A DNA stretch of 64,000 bases, from positions 14,501,958 to 14,565,957 of the forward strand of contig NC_082694.2 of the NCBI RefSeq assembly GCF_949987515.2, written 5' to 3'. Positions 57,901 through 64,000 of this stretch are shown here, in pieces. Within the stretch, counting starts at the first letter, position 1. Every line of letters starts with the position of its first letter. The stretch comes from Delphinus delphis (lineage: Eukaryota; Chordata; Mammalia; Artiodactyla; Delphinidae). The position numbers and the translations under genes were made by a program. The notes under the pieces were generated by a model. That model was not told where the DNA came from. It saw only the letters and a list, made by a program, of their open reading frames with translations, and made no database searches.

Positions 57901-60791
57901 TTACTCAAGGCTGTTTGTTGTGTAAAGGCTTGAGCCACAATGGCTTCAGCTTCATCCTGTTTGTTTACCAGTCCACACAAGTCCACCCAGCCTTTATAGC
58001 AGGCGGCCCCGGAAGTTTGCACAAATTTACTAGGTGCAAACTAGAAGAGCCCGAAGACTTTACAGGCAAAGGAGTCTTGACAACAGCAGCCAACACAGAG
58101 TTCCTCATACGCATGGGAAGCTCATGTACAAGGTCTAGGTAGTTCTAGCAGGGTAACAGCTTCGTTTACAGCTGAGGCTAAGTAGATGCCCCCACCCCAC
58201 CCCAAAAAAGGGGAGAGAATGCACTGGAAAATGTTAGCGAACTGGGCTAAGAGATCCAAGCTTTCTGCTATGCCCCAGGACTATAATTCAACAAATATCA
58301 CCACTATCAACTTAATGATCTTATTTCGTATGATAGATCAGAAGAATCTAGAAGCCGGGTCACCTAGAACCTAAACTACTTTCACAGGAACATAAAACCT
58401 ACCAAAAAAAAAAAGCCCTTTTGAAAAAGCCCTTATAACTTCCAAGTACCTGAAAAATGTCTTCAAAGGAGAAATGAGTAAATTAAAATATTTAATTAGC
58501 AGCATTCACCTCAAACACATCCCCCCTAAAAAAGTCAGAATATAGATTACTCACTATGTGTTCCCTTGTTATCCAATCTCAGAAAGAGAACTTCCATTTC
58601 TAGCACCAAATACATTTAAATGCTTTGTCTCAAAGATTAGTCAGAACATGATAACCCTTGTGAATATCTATAAAGACTTGCCAGGTCGGGAGGAAGACAT
58701 GTTTAGCAAGTCACCAGTAGCTGGGGGACAAGAGTGAAAGAGGGTTCTGATGATAATTATGACAGGACAAGACATAAGCTAGGAAATGAGGACATATGGT
58801 CACCCTACCAGTGGCAGAATGCAAAGCTCCTGAATTATTTGCCCAAATGTTCCAAATCTTGGTGGCCAGTAGTCCGCACACTTGAGGTGCGACTGCTGAG
58901 GCCGTCCCTACCTATTCCCAGAATCTGGGCTCTTTTCTCAGACGCTTTCTCTGATTGGCTGCTTTGGAAGCTTCAGCTATTCTCACCGTCATGGCATGTT
59001 CTGGTCCTGCTGCCCCCCGACACTGGCATAACTGCAGGCAGCCTGGTGGTCAATGTCTCCAGGAACCTCCTGGGGTCTGAACCATCATTAGAACGCCTTG
59101 GTCACTGTCAGCCACCAAAATCCGAAGCTTCCTAAACACCACCAGCAGTCACCTCACCCTAAAGAAACGGAGGGTTCCTCACCCACAGTGGTTTAAGACC
59201 ACCTCTAAAGTGCCCCCGTCACCATTCCAGGAGGTCTTTAAGCAGCACACGCCAACAATCACTTCACGCACCAGCTGACCGCATCCTGTGCCACAGCCCC
59301 CAGAAGGCTGAGGCTGAAGCCACTTCCAAAGCTGTGTTCGCTCCCCTGCAATTAACAAACAGGCATCACAACCTCAAAGCTATTTCGGAGCACACTTGCT
59401 GCCTTCCCAGCCCCTGCTGGCAACGGCCATCACTGACCCAAAAATGAGGCTGCTGCCGCCAACACCACTCCTCTGCCTCTGGCTGAGGTGAAGCCCACGG
59501 CGCTGTGGGAGTGGCGAGAGCTCTCCAAAAGGGCACTAACACTTCTGAAGGCACAGCTACCCAAACAGTCCCCTGAGCCCCACCACTCACAGTCCTGTCA
59601 CACCGCACCTACCAGTTAACCACATCTCCTTACAAGCATCTAGTGCTCACTGAGGCTGCCTCGAGCCTAGCTTTTCAACACTACTGCTCTGTAGGATTAT
59701 TTCTAACAGACTTACCCACGAGTCAGAGCCACTCTGGATTCCACGAGTTTCTACGTTACAGCTACTGTTCTCGTGTATACATATGGAGCAGCTCATAAGA
59801 CTGGTTTAACTACAAACAGCTCTCCCCAAAAGTTCCTCCTACCCTCCCGGAAGTTTACAATGTGTGAACAAAAATGTCCATAACCAGTCACAAACTCCCC
59901 GACGTCTGACTATTTCAAACTCCTCTGAAAGAGTCAGAGGTATCACACAGTAACCTTAGGCCACTTCTCTTAGTCGCCACTAGGACTATGAACTCCAAGG
60001 GCAAAATTGGCCCAGTGCTAAAGGTGAAAGCTGCTTAAAAGTAAACCACCAAGTTAAAGATTTAAGAGATGTCGCAAGAGCAACTATATTCTAATAAAAA
60101 TTAAAAAAGAAAAATCACCCAATACAAGTGACAGGTCTTGCTAGCTAGCAACCAACCCACTCACACAGAAAGCAACACTGGAGGAAAGTGACTAGCATGC
60201 TCACAGGAAGACAACAAGAGTTAGAATGATGCAGGGGAGACAGATGCAAGCGTGTTACCCTAATCATCCCATAACAGAGGCAGAGTCATGGCCTGGGAAT
60301 TACTCAGGAAGTAGGAAAAGTTACTTCTATAAACAAACTCCCTCATAGTAAGTTAAAATTTCTTGGAAATTTACTCATCGTGACACTAGGAGCGGTAATC
60401 ATTTAAGCAAATGGGTAAAAAACAAGGCTGTAAAAAGGGAAGGTTCTTGGTGTGTTTTCTTTTTGTTTTTTAAATAACAGCAACAGGGAACCTGAATAAC
60501 ATAGGAAAACCAGATGTGCAAAAGTTTATTAAAAGCAAGGATAAAAGAAACAACATAAAATAATCTGAGACAGCTAATGTTACTGAAGCAGTGACAGGAG
60601 ATGAAGGATGATGGTAAAGCACGCCAGACACTCCCTTCAACACCATACCTTATCAATGGCTTTTCCAACCCGAGAAACACTGCTGTGGATGTCTTTGTGG
60701 TCTGAGGCCAATTTTTGAACAGTATCCTTTATTCTCTTACAGCACTGTGTCAAAACAAGTGAAAGCGTCCCTGATAATTCAGCATCTTGAC
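24927..60791 (-). CDS. RMND5A: RMND5A, RING-type subunit of the CTLH (GID) E3 ubiquitin ligase (partial, exons 2-9)
   Basis: RMND5A pairs with MAEA to form the catalytic RING module of the CTLH/GID ubiquitin ligase, active in nucleus and cytoplasm. Eight - strand exons (60649-60791, 46835-46969, 45019-45119, 32358-32524, 31510-31675, 28392-28494, 26262-26416, 24927-24990) join in frame, with GT-AG borders throughout, into 343 codons plus a TGA. They match residues 49-391 of the 391-residue human protein as I recall it, with no difference noticed. Domains in human numbering: LisH about 114-146, CTLH about 153-210, Gid-type RING about 336-377 (C336, C354, H356, C374, C377). The first 48 residues (exon 1) and the promoter lie beyond 64000. 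The gene converges on CD8A. Confidence 0.96.
25079..25102. repeat. (CA)12 microsatellite
   Basis: An uninterrupted CA dinucleotide run close to the acceptor of RMND5A exon 9. On the transcribed strand it is (TG)n. Confidence 0.95.
25780..25990 (+). mobile_element. Old LINE-1 3' fragment
   Basis: The phrases 'gggagccggttaaataaatc' and 'ccaaggtgtaccactaagtg' and the 'agtatgctaccatttgtgta' end follow the order found in old L1 ORF2/3' UTR sequence. Antisense to RMND5A and non-coding. Confidence 0.7.
26262..26416 (-). CDS. RMND5A: RMND5A exon 8 (RING domain)
   Basis: 155 bases between TTTTAAAAACAG and AGCAA|GTAAGT encode residues 320-370 and the start of K371. It starts I-E-V-D-L-G-K-K and holds the first RING ligands: F-A-C-P (C336) and K-L-V-C-G-H (C354, H356). 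Confidence 0.97.
26417..28391 (-). other. RMND5A: RMND5A intron 7
   Basis: 1975 bases. An antisense MIR lies at about 27715-27880 ('ccccatttcagagacggaca', 'ttacagagctggcaagtgac'). No other element or exon is recognised; open frames near 27360-27660 lack domains. Confidence 0.75.
27715..27880 (-). repeat. MIR element (antisense)
   Basis: 'tagccccataaagagaagga', 'ccccatttcagagacggaca' and 'gttacagagctggcaagtga' give the antisense MIR core order. Confidence 0.8.
28392..28494 (-). CDS. RMND5A: RMND5A exon 7
   Basis: 103 bases between CTTCCCAG and CCT|GTGAGT complete S285 and encode residues 286-319, [20 protein letters not shown] then [14 protein letters not shown]. This links the helical region to the RING. 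Confidence 0.96.
28724..29100 (-). mobile_element. Long CHR-type SINE (antisense), with TSD and internal tandem modules
   Basis: Flanked by an exact 15-base duplication ATTAATGGCATTCTT (28709-28723 and 29101-29115). The tRNA-unrelated part has near-identical units of about 23 bases, 'gcttcagtagttgtggcacg' plus 'tgg', repeated around 28889-28960, and ends GCCACCAGGGAAGTC. Confidence 0.95.
29698..29820 (-). mobile_element. Short CHR-type SINE (antisense)
   Basis: 'agctccccgaccagggatcg' and 'ccactggaccgccagggaag' mark an antisense tRNA-derived SINE. Flanking AAAAAGGTT and AAAAAGTT may be the target duplication. Confidence 0.88.
29840..31354. mobile_element. hAT/Charlie-like DNA transposon fossil
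   Basis: The left end 'tggttcttaagccttttgga' with 'tctcaggacccctttac' and the right end (reverse complement: TAGTTCTAAGTGTGGTCTGTG with the same GATCCTTTGG order) form degenerate terminal inverted repeats typical of the hAT-Charlie group. The interior has 'gaagacagctggattcttac' and other phrases I associate with a long Charlie-type copy. It is broken by stops and by a SINE; no active transposase. Confidence 0.65.
30299..30485 (-). mobile_element. CHR-type SINE (antisense) inside the hAT fossil
   Basis: Ends CCACCAGGGAAGTCC. The near-identical flanks CAACAAATAGTAGTTTT (30282-30298) and CAACAAGTACTAGTTTT (30486-30502) are its target duplication, so it landed in the older DNA transposon. 'ccccgctccccccgctg' is an expanded C-rich patch. 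Confidence 0.93.
31510..31675 (-). CDS. RMND5A: RMND5A exon 6
   Basis: 166 bases between TTTAG and GTCAG|GTATGG complete D230 and encode residues 231-284 plus two bases of S285. Recognisable segments are [20 protein letters not shown] and the W-A-D-I-C-D-I-F helix. Confidence 0.97.
31676..32357 (-). other. RMND5A: RMND5A intron 5
   Basis: 682 bases with no recognisable repeat or additional exon. Confidence 0.85.
32358..32524 (-). CDS. RMND5A: RMND5A exon 5
   Basis: 167 bases between TTCTTTAG and AAAG|GTGAGT finish E174 and encode residues 175-229, starting [20 protein letters not shown] and ending LNHQK. This is the C-terminal part of the CTLH domain and the following helices. Confidence 0.97.
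33210..33431 (+). mobile_element. CHR-type SINE (sense), young copy with 16-bp TSD
   Basis: Complete body starting GGCTTCCCTGGTGGCGCAGT and ending GTACCGCC plus an A-rich tail. The exact duplication GAGTACAAACAGTTGG at 33194-33209 and 33432-33447 makes it a clear retroposition. Confidence 0.97.
34711..34882 (+). mobile_element. CHR-type SINE (sense), internally deleted
   Basis: Same start and GTACCGC-A(n) end as the full copies. It lacks the CGTCCGGAGCCTGTG block and the CACAACAGTGAGAGG block near its 3' half and has one base missing in CAGTG(G)TTGAG. No clear target duplication seen. Confidence 0.92.
35720..36270 (-). pseudogene. Tigger/pogo-like transposase relic
   Basis: On the - strand two frames (from about 36269 and 36017) resemble the N-terminal DNA-binding half of Tigger-type (CENP-B-like) transposases: a [12 protein letters not shown] helix-turn-helix-like stretch, then [12 protein letters not shown] and a V-K-L-S-R-E-A-A-S block. 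They are in different frames and interrupted, so it is dead. Family assignment is by motif memory; the catalytic DDE half is not seen. Confidence 0.6.
37415..37600 (+). repeat. MIR element (sense)
   Basis: 'tttaaatcctggctctgtgg', 'ctgtcacttaatgctctcaa' and 'agtccgtttccttactgtaa' follow the MIR core order. Confidence 0.7.
39211..39399 (-). mobile_element. CHR-type SINE (antisense), internally deleted
   Basis: Poly-T, then GGTACGCGGGCCTCTCACTG through CCACCAGGGAAGCCC. A segment of about 14-16 bases around CCCAGCCGCTCCGCG is missing at about 39311. The flanks GGGATTTTGTTT and CGTGATTTTTTA give only a weak duplication. Confidence 0.92.
41921..42310 (-). mobile_element. LINE-1 3' end (antisense)
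   Basis: 'tttactggaatatagttgct' with 'ttacaatgttgtgttagtat' and the downstream 'gtgctgtacagcaggttctc' are antisense L1 3' UTR sequence of the artiodactyl/cetacean type. It continues into a 5'-truncated end near 42310. Confidence 0.88.
42410..42540 (+). repeat. MIR-like fragment (sense)
   Basis: 'tattatgaggattgaataaa' followed by 'agaacaatgctaggcatata' resembles the 3' part of MIR. Confidence 0.6.
42628..42818. mobile_element. Short TIR DNA element with TA target duplication
   Basis: The ends CAGTTGGCCCTCCGAATCC (from 42630) and, reversed, CAGCAGTCCCTCGGTATCC (ending 42816) are imperfect inverted repeats flanked by TA on both sides, as in Tc1/mariner elements. 187 bases, no ORF of its own. 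An internal palindrome with perfect 14-base arms lies at 42654-42667 and 42681-42694. Confidence 0.8.
43451..43843 (+). mobile_element. Long CHR-type SINE (sense) with duplicated head
   Basis: It begins with 'ggtggtgcagtggtggtgca', a doubled copy of the usual head, then the tRNA part with 'ggttcgatccctggtccggg'. A long series of degenerate modules of about 25-30 bases follows ('agccacaacttctgagcccg', 'gccacagctactaaagccca' and similar). AAAATAAATGAG and AAAATAAACGAG flank it. Confidence 0.92.
44190..44230. repeat. (TTCC)n polypyrimidine tract
   Basis: TTCC, CTCC and TTTC units with little else. Confidence 0.85.
44274..44472. mobile_element. hAT-type short element
   Basis: CAGGGGTCAGCAAACTATGG at the left and CTCTGCTGACTCTG at the right are degenerate terminal inverted repeats (right end reversed: CAGAGTCAGCAGAG). 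The flanking 8-mers TTCTAGGA and TACTCGGA agree at 6 of 8 positions, the size of a hAT target duplication. 'gcctgcaaagcctaaaatat' inside supports a MER1-type repeat. Confidence 0.8.
45019..45119 (-). CDS. RMND5A: RMND5A exon 4 (LisH/CTLH boundary)
   Basis: 101 bases between TTTTTTCAG and CTGGA|GTGAGT encode residues 141-173 and two bases of E174: [20 protein letters not shown] then [13 protein letters not shown]. It ends the LisH motif and begins the CTLH domain. Confidence 0.97.
45240..45655 (+). repeat. Old LTR/MER-like repeat, copy B
   Basis: Ends with 'gtgagagaaataaacttcat' and 'tattttgggtctctgttact', a 3' end I associate with old mammalian medium-reiteration repeats. It looks related to 17410-17790. 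Its open frame of 84 codons is not gene-like. Confidence 0.45.
45885..46085 (+). repeat. MIR element (sense)
   Basis: 'ctgtatggccttgggctggt', 'cttctccagacctcagattc' and 'cctctgtagaatgggagcag' follow the MIR sense core. Confidence 0.85.
46296..46515 (+). mobile_element. LINE-1 3' end (sense) with poly(A)
   Basis: 'gtacagcacagggaactcta', 'gctgtgcagcagaaactatc' and 'atcaactatactccaataaa' followed by an A-rich tail: the classic 3' terminus of an artiodactyl/cetacean L1 including its AATAAA. Confidence 0.93.
46835..46969 (-). CDS. RMND5A: RMND5A exon 3 (LisH domain)
   Basis: 135 bases (45 codons, phase 0 at both ends) between TTTTTCAG and TGCCAG|GTAACA encode residues 96-140, [20 protein letters not shown] then [20 protein letters not shown] and EELCQ. 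It covers most of the LisH dimerisation motif. Being symmetrical, it could be skipped without a frameshift. Confidence 0.97.
47440..47590 (+). repeat. MIR element (sense)
   Basis: 'caggtttgaatcctggttct', 'gtgatcttggccaaaattac' and 'cctcagtttccttatcttaa' are sense MIR. Confidence 0.88.
47597..48340 (+). mobile_element. Nested MaLR-type LTRs
   Basis: An outer LTR-like repeat starts at 47597 ('gttgaactgcatcctttcac', 'ctgtgttgaagtcctaactc') and stops at 'gaagaccatgtg' near 47757. It resumes at about 48148 ('gaagatggctatctgcaagt', 'aagccacccagtctgtggta'). Between them sits a second, complete-looking MLT1-like LTR (about 47758-48147) with the same internal order. Both are solo LTRs of old retrovirus-like elements with no coding sequence. 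Confidence 0.75.
49400..50470 (+). pseudogene. LINE-1 ORF1 relic
   Basis: Old L1 sequence in + orientation. The frame at 50184-50381 corresponds to the C-terminal part of L1 ORF1p (M-E-T-R-R-K-W start, then V-L-K-E-K-N and N-E-G-E-I-K-T-F). Upstream, 49640-49870 shows the coiled-coil-type Lys/Glu-rich part. Stops and frameshifts separate them. Antisense to RMND5A and not functional. Confidence 0.75.
53060..53690 (+). mobile_element. LINE-1 ORF2/3' remnant split by a SINE
   Basis: 'tggacaaataaccaagaaat' to 'gatgatgaaggaaatgcaaa' before the SINE, and 'aattgaggaaacagaaactg' to 'gtatataccagacggcag' after it, read as consecutive pieces of L1 ORF2. The CHR SINE at 53272-53483 separates them. Confidence 0.75.
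53272..53483 (+). mobile_element. CHR-type SINE (sense), with TSD
   Basis: Complete body starting GGGCTTCCCTGGTGGCGCAG, tail of A-runs broken by C. The exact 12-base duplication AAAAGTCTGATA lies at 53260-53271 and 53484-53495. Confidence 0.97.
54220..54470 (+). repeat. MIR element (sense)
   Basis: 'ctgtgatctcaggcaggtta', 'cttaaccaaagtcttggttt' and 'ctacctcacaaggtgttgct' are in sense MIR order. Confidence 0.8.
55127..55332 (+). mobile_element. CHR-type SINE (sense), with TSD
   Basis: Starts GGCTTCCCTGGTGGCGCAGT and ends GTATTGCC plus an A-rich AAATAAAATAAAAA tail. The duplication GAGGCACAGG lies at 55117-55126 and 55333-55342. Confidence 0.96.
56330..56550 (+). repeat. MIR element (sense)
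   Basis: 'ccacttccaagctgtacacc', 'cttagtttccccatatgtga' and 'aaatgggaataatgtacgtg' mark a sense MIR. Confidence 0.85.
56904..57104 (-). mobile_element. CHR-type SINE (antisense)
   Basis: Poly-T then GCGGTACGTGGGCCCCTCAC through CCACCAGGGAAGCCC, full length. No clear target duplication was found by eye. Confidence 0.94.
57308..57328. repeat. (CA)n microsatellite
   Basis: About ten uninterrupted CA units. Confidence 0.93.
57798..58142 (-). other. Unassigned antisense coding-like stretch
   Basis: On the - strand an open run of 75 codons (58022-57798) has balanced amino-acid composition (for example [18 protein letters not shown]). Another frame immediately upstream (58142-58010) is also open and ordinary-looking, so the two could be one old coding sequence broken by a frameshift. 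I do not recognise the protein. It could also be repeat sequence or chance. No flanking splice sites were identified. Confidence 0.25.
58730..59620. other. GC-richer unassigned block in RMND5A intron 2
   Basis: Clearly higher GC than the surrounding intron, with a 133-codon open frame on the + strand (58734-59135) and an 80-codon one on the - strand (59366-59608). Neither shows a domain I recognise. It may be an old pseudogene or repeat or simply a GC-rich patch. Confidence 0.3.
60649..60791 (-). CDS. RMND5A: RMND5A exon 2
   Basis: 143 bases between TTTTTTTATAG and GATAAG|GTATGG complete G48 and encode residues 49-95: [20 protein letters not shown], then [20 protein letters not shown] and VGKAIDK. 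It is the most 5' exon in the window. The acceptor phase requires a further exon ending with one base of the G48 codon, which lies outside. Confidence 0.97.
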
Positions 60792-61307
60792 CTATAAAAA
60801 AAGAAAGAAAGGAAGAAGACTGGTTATTCACAAAAGCAAATCCAAAGATGGCAAGTTACACATTGGCCCTTTGGAACATGAAAGATGGAAGTAAAGTGAA
60901 GAAAAATCAGTGTCTGCTTTGAACAGATGGTCACATTCATAGATAATATTTTCCAAGTGAAGTCTAAGAAAGCTATCTTAATTTTTTATTGTTTGGAATA
61001 AATTTTAAAATTTTACCATGAAATAAATCACTTTTGTAATTACTAAAATCAGGAGACAATACTACTGTGAAGGCATTTTTCAGAAGATACGCCTACATGA
61101 ATAAACTCACTTACTCAATCCACTTAAACTGTCCAAGGCATTCTCACATTCTGATTATTACTAGATTTCCTAAAGAGAGATAAATCTAAATGCTTTATGT
61201 TCTACATAAAGAAGAAAAAACAAACTTCTTTGGATACCATGATGAAAACAGTGAAAAGAGAAACAGGGCAGAAAAGAGTTAACATACCCCCACCTGTAAG
61301 CAAGAGT

Positions 61308-61860
61308 GAGCCACTCTGAACCAGTTAGGGGGTAGGAACCCTCCTGAAATCCAAGTTCCCAGATGCCAGCCAAGGGTCAACCTTGCAAGCAGGCCCGGAA
61401 CCGGAGGGTTCCTACCACCCTAACTGGTTAAGAAAGGCTCACTGTGCCTAAACTGTTTGTATAATGTGGTTTGTGCTGAGCTACCTTTCTTCTTGGCATC
61501 CCTGGACTTTCGGTATCTGCTAGACAGAGGGGGCCTGTATGACTAGTACCCAGTAAACACCTGAATACTGTGTCTCTAAATGAGCTTCCCTGGTAGGTAA
61601 CACTTCACACTCGTTAGGATTTGATGTTAGAGGAGTTAAGCGTGTCCTGTGTGACTCCACTGGGAGAGGACTCTTGGAAGCTTTCTTCTGGTTTCCTCTG
61701 GACTATGTCTCATGTGACTTTTCCCTTGGCTGATTTTTGCCTTGTATCTTTTTGCTGTAATAAATGTTAGCCATAAGTATGGGTGTGACTACCTGCTGAG
61801 TCCAGCGCATCCTCCTGGTAATCGCTAGAACCTAAAGGTAGTCTTGGGGACCCTGACACA
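61308..61860 (+). repeat. LTR-like old repeat with inverted arm duplication
   Basis: From 61402 to 61860 the text runs like an old LTR: 'tttttgctgtaataaatgtt' (poly(A)-signal-like AATAAA) and a 'gtcttggggaccctgacaca' end. Its first 40 bases also occur inverted at 61308-61346. Family not identified; no coding sequence. Confidence 0.5.
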
Positions 61861-62169
61861 CACAATTAATCAACTGGAAGTTACTACAGTTTATATCCTC
61901 TTTCCCTGTGTTACTTCCTCAGGAAATAGGGAGGAGGAAGAGAAAGAGAAGAACCAAGAGAGGACAAATTCAGTTATACTTTTCAATTACCTCATAGATC
62001 TACACATCCAAACCTGTAAGCAACAGACCTGGCTCCTGAAATCCTGCTCACTGGTGGTTCTTAAACTTTAATTTACATCAGGAATTTGGCTGCGCTAAGA
62101 CCCAGCGCAGCCAAATTAAAAAAAAAAAAAAAAAAAAAGCCTGAACGTACAGTAGCCTTAGGATGTTTA

Positions 62170-64000
62170 TTCATTCCACAGCTATTTATTGGGCACTCGA
62201 TTATGTGACAGGTACAGAAGTGTCCAGGCAAAAATCTCTGCCCTAAAACCTACCTTCTGGTGAGGAAGATAAACACAAAGCCAGTCAATTATACAGTACG
62301 ACAAAAAAGGATACGTGCCACTGGCAGGGGTGGGGGGAAGCAGAGTGAAACAAATGGGGAGTGTATGTGGCTTGAGCAACTGTAATCTTAAACAGGTGGA
62401 CATCGTAGGCCTCACTGAGAAAATGACTTCTGGGTAAAGACTTGAAAGAAGCGAGGGAATTAGCCATGTGGAGACCTCGGGGGGGTGAAGGGTAGCAGAA
62501 TACGCTACCCCAAAATCGCTTCTTTGGCGTAAGGATGATTTTGAGCTGATTATTCTGAGAAACAGCAGACACAGAAGCTCTGAAAACAGAGTAGAAGTTA
62601 CCCTTTGGTAAAGGAAACCTAAATTTATAAAATAAATCTCCATTTGTAAGGGTATCTCCCTCTCTGTACCAGGCAGAGAAGAATGGCTCTAAACCTCTAA
62701 AGAAATTTTTTTATCATGACAACAGCTCAGACTTAGATCTGTATAACAAACCTTATTCTTGTTTACTGTGCTTTTCCTGGTAACCTCTCCATTACTGGCC
62801 TCCCCATACCAACCTTTCTTTTGTCTTTAGCTGAAGATGGTATTTAAGCCTGAATTCTAAGCCACCTCTTTGAGTTACTCATTTTTCCCTGAGAATCTCC
62901 CACACACACATGAGGTATACATGTTAACAAACTGTCTGTTTTTCACTGGTTAATCTGTCTTTTAATATAGTATTCTCAGCCAAGAACTTGCAAGGGTAGA
63001 AAGGAAATTATTCTTCCTCCCCTACAGAGGAAAGCGTTCCAGACTGAGGGGGACAAAGCCCTATTGCAGAAATATACCTAGATTATTCAAGAAATAGCAA
63101 AGAGGCCAGTGTGGCTAGAGTAGATTTCTGGCAAAGGAAATCAGTAGGAGAGGAAGCCCAGGAGACCGGGGCGGGAGTCCCGATCTTGTAGGGCCTTTCT
63201 GGTACTGTAAAGTCTTTGCCTTTCACTTTATTTGAGTGATAGGAATGCCCATTGCAAAGTTTTGAGCAGAACAGCTACATAAACTGACGTAACATTTTAA
63301 TACAGTCATTCTGGCTGATGATAGGAGTACAAGACAGAAGCAGGGCGATGAGTCAGGAGGCTGTGGCAGCAATCCAGATGAGAACAGTGGCTCAGCCCAG
63401 GGTGTTAGGTGTGGAGGTGGTGAGAAGTGGTTGGATTCCGGACATATTCTGAGGGCAAAGCCAACAGGATTTTGACTGGGTATGAGGGAAGAAAAGGACT
63501 CACAGATGACTCCAAGGTTTTCACCCCAAGTCAACCAGAAAGACAAAGCTGTCTTCAATTCAGATGAAAAAGATTAAAGGCTGAGCAGTTATGAGGGGGA
63601 GGGAGACATAAAAGAGTTCAGTTTGGGGCTTGTGAAAGCTGAGATGTTGAGGAGTCACCCCAGTGCATATGTGTAAGAGTGAGTTGGATATATAAACTTG
63701 GAGTTCAAGTGTAAGGTCAAGGTTGGATACAAATTTGCGAGTTACTGGCATACATATGATACTAAGTGAAATCAACAAGAGAGAGTCGGGGCAGACACAC
63801 AGAAGTGATAAAAGGAGGGAGTCCTGGGAACTCCAAGTTTATGAGACCAAGACAAAGTAGAACTGGAAAAGGGGACTAACAAAGACTACTGAAATACTAA
63901 CTCTGGTGTGGGAGGAAAATCAAGGAAATATGGTGTTCGGAAAGCCAAGTGAAGAAAGTGTGCCAAGGAGGAGGGAGTAACCAACTGCGTTAAATGTGCT
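62170..64000 (+). repeat. Ancient interspersed repeat, copy 3 (best preserved; family name uncertain)
   Basis: Ordered blocks include 'caaagaggccagtgtggcta', 'gtagggcctttctggtactg', 'ggtggtgagaagtggttgga' and 'gaagccaagtg'-type text near the right edge. The same type of text appears at 2630-3320 and 5430-6010. It is interrupted from about 62490 to 63027 by AT-richer sequence ending 'tattcttcctcccctaca' that looks like a solo LTR. There is no intact ORF. Confidence 0.55.

Larger units (their letters stand above)
46970..60648 (-). other. RMND5A: RMND5A intron 2 (13.7 kb)
   Basis: Contains a MIR and nested MaLR-type LTRs (47.4-48.3 kb), an L1 ORF1 relic (49.4-50.5 kb), an L1 ORF2/3' remnant split by a SINE (53.06-53.69 kb), MIRs (54.2, 56.3 kb) and SINEs (55.1, 56.9 kb). 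It also has an unassigned antisense coding-like stretch (57.8-58.1 kb) and a GC-richer unassigned block (58.7-59.6 kb). 50580-53050 and 59620-60640 show no recognised gene. Confidence 0.75.
60792..64000 (-). other. RMND5A: RMND5A intron 1, left part
   Basis: No match to the first 48 RMND5A residues was seen, so this is taken as intron. It holds an inverted repeat and LTR-like sequence (61.3-61.86 kb) and a long old repeat (62.17-64.0 kb) with an LTR-like insertion. Confidence 0.75.

Noticed and set aside
60792..64000. RMND5A exon 1 or its promoter
   Set aside because: No frame matching the first 48 residues and no CpG-rich promoter-like region was seen here; it should lie beyond the right edge.

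Overview
The window is mammalian nuclear DNA, most likely from a cetacean. The clearest clue is a set of tRNA-derived SINEs with a CHR-type head (GCTTCCCTGGTGGCGCAGTG), several still carrying perfect target-site duplications and A-tails. Artiodactyl/cetacean-type L1 3' ends and ancient mammalian repeats (MIR, L2-like, MaLR, Tc1/mariner and hAT fossils) fill much of the rest. There is no prokaryotic signal, CRISPR array, tRNA or rRNA gene.

Two protein-coding genes are supported, arranged tail to tail. CD8A (T-cell co-receptor alpha chain) is complete on the + strand, with six coding exons between 6611 and 11653. All splice sites are canonical and the frame is open for 239 codons. RMND5A (RING-type subunit of the CTLH E3 ubiquitin ligase) lies on the - strand. 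Its exons 2 to 9 (residues 49-391 in human numbering) run from 60791 down to 24927; exon 1 lies beyond the right edge. A SINE-poor stretch of about 4.4 kb below the RMND5A stop codon is probably its 3' UTR, ending near a cluster of three AATAAA signals at 20548-20594. This convergent order agrees with the known mammalian RMND5A-CD8A neighbourhood.

Region by region: 1-6400 is upstream sequence with L1 fragments, an old low-copy repeat and simple repeats; 6420-6660 is the GC-rich CD8A promoter and first exon; 6660-11653 is the compact CD8A gene; 11654-20500 is the CD8A 3' UTR and the intergenic spacer, with six SINEs or SINE fragments and a TIR-bearing Tc1/mariner-type element; 20500-24926 is the putative RMND5A 3' UTR; 24927-64000 is RMND5A exons and long introns loaded with transposable-element fossils.

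I found no convincing new gene system. The most interesting leftovers are structural: a perfect 14-bp-arm hairpin and inverted repeat pairs inside CD8A introns, a SINE that may carry a short 3' transduction, nested LTRs, a 40-bp-arm inverted repeat at 61.3 kb, and an unassigned antisense coding-like stretch at 57.8-58.1 kb.
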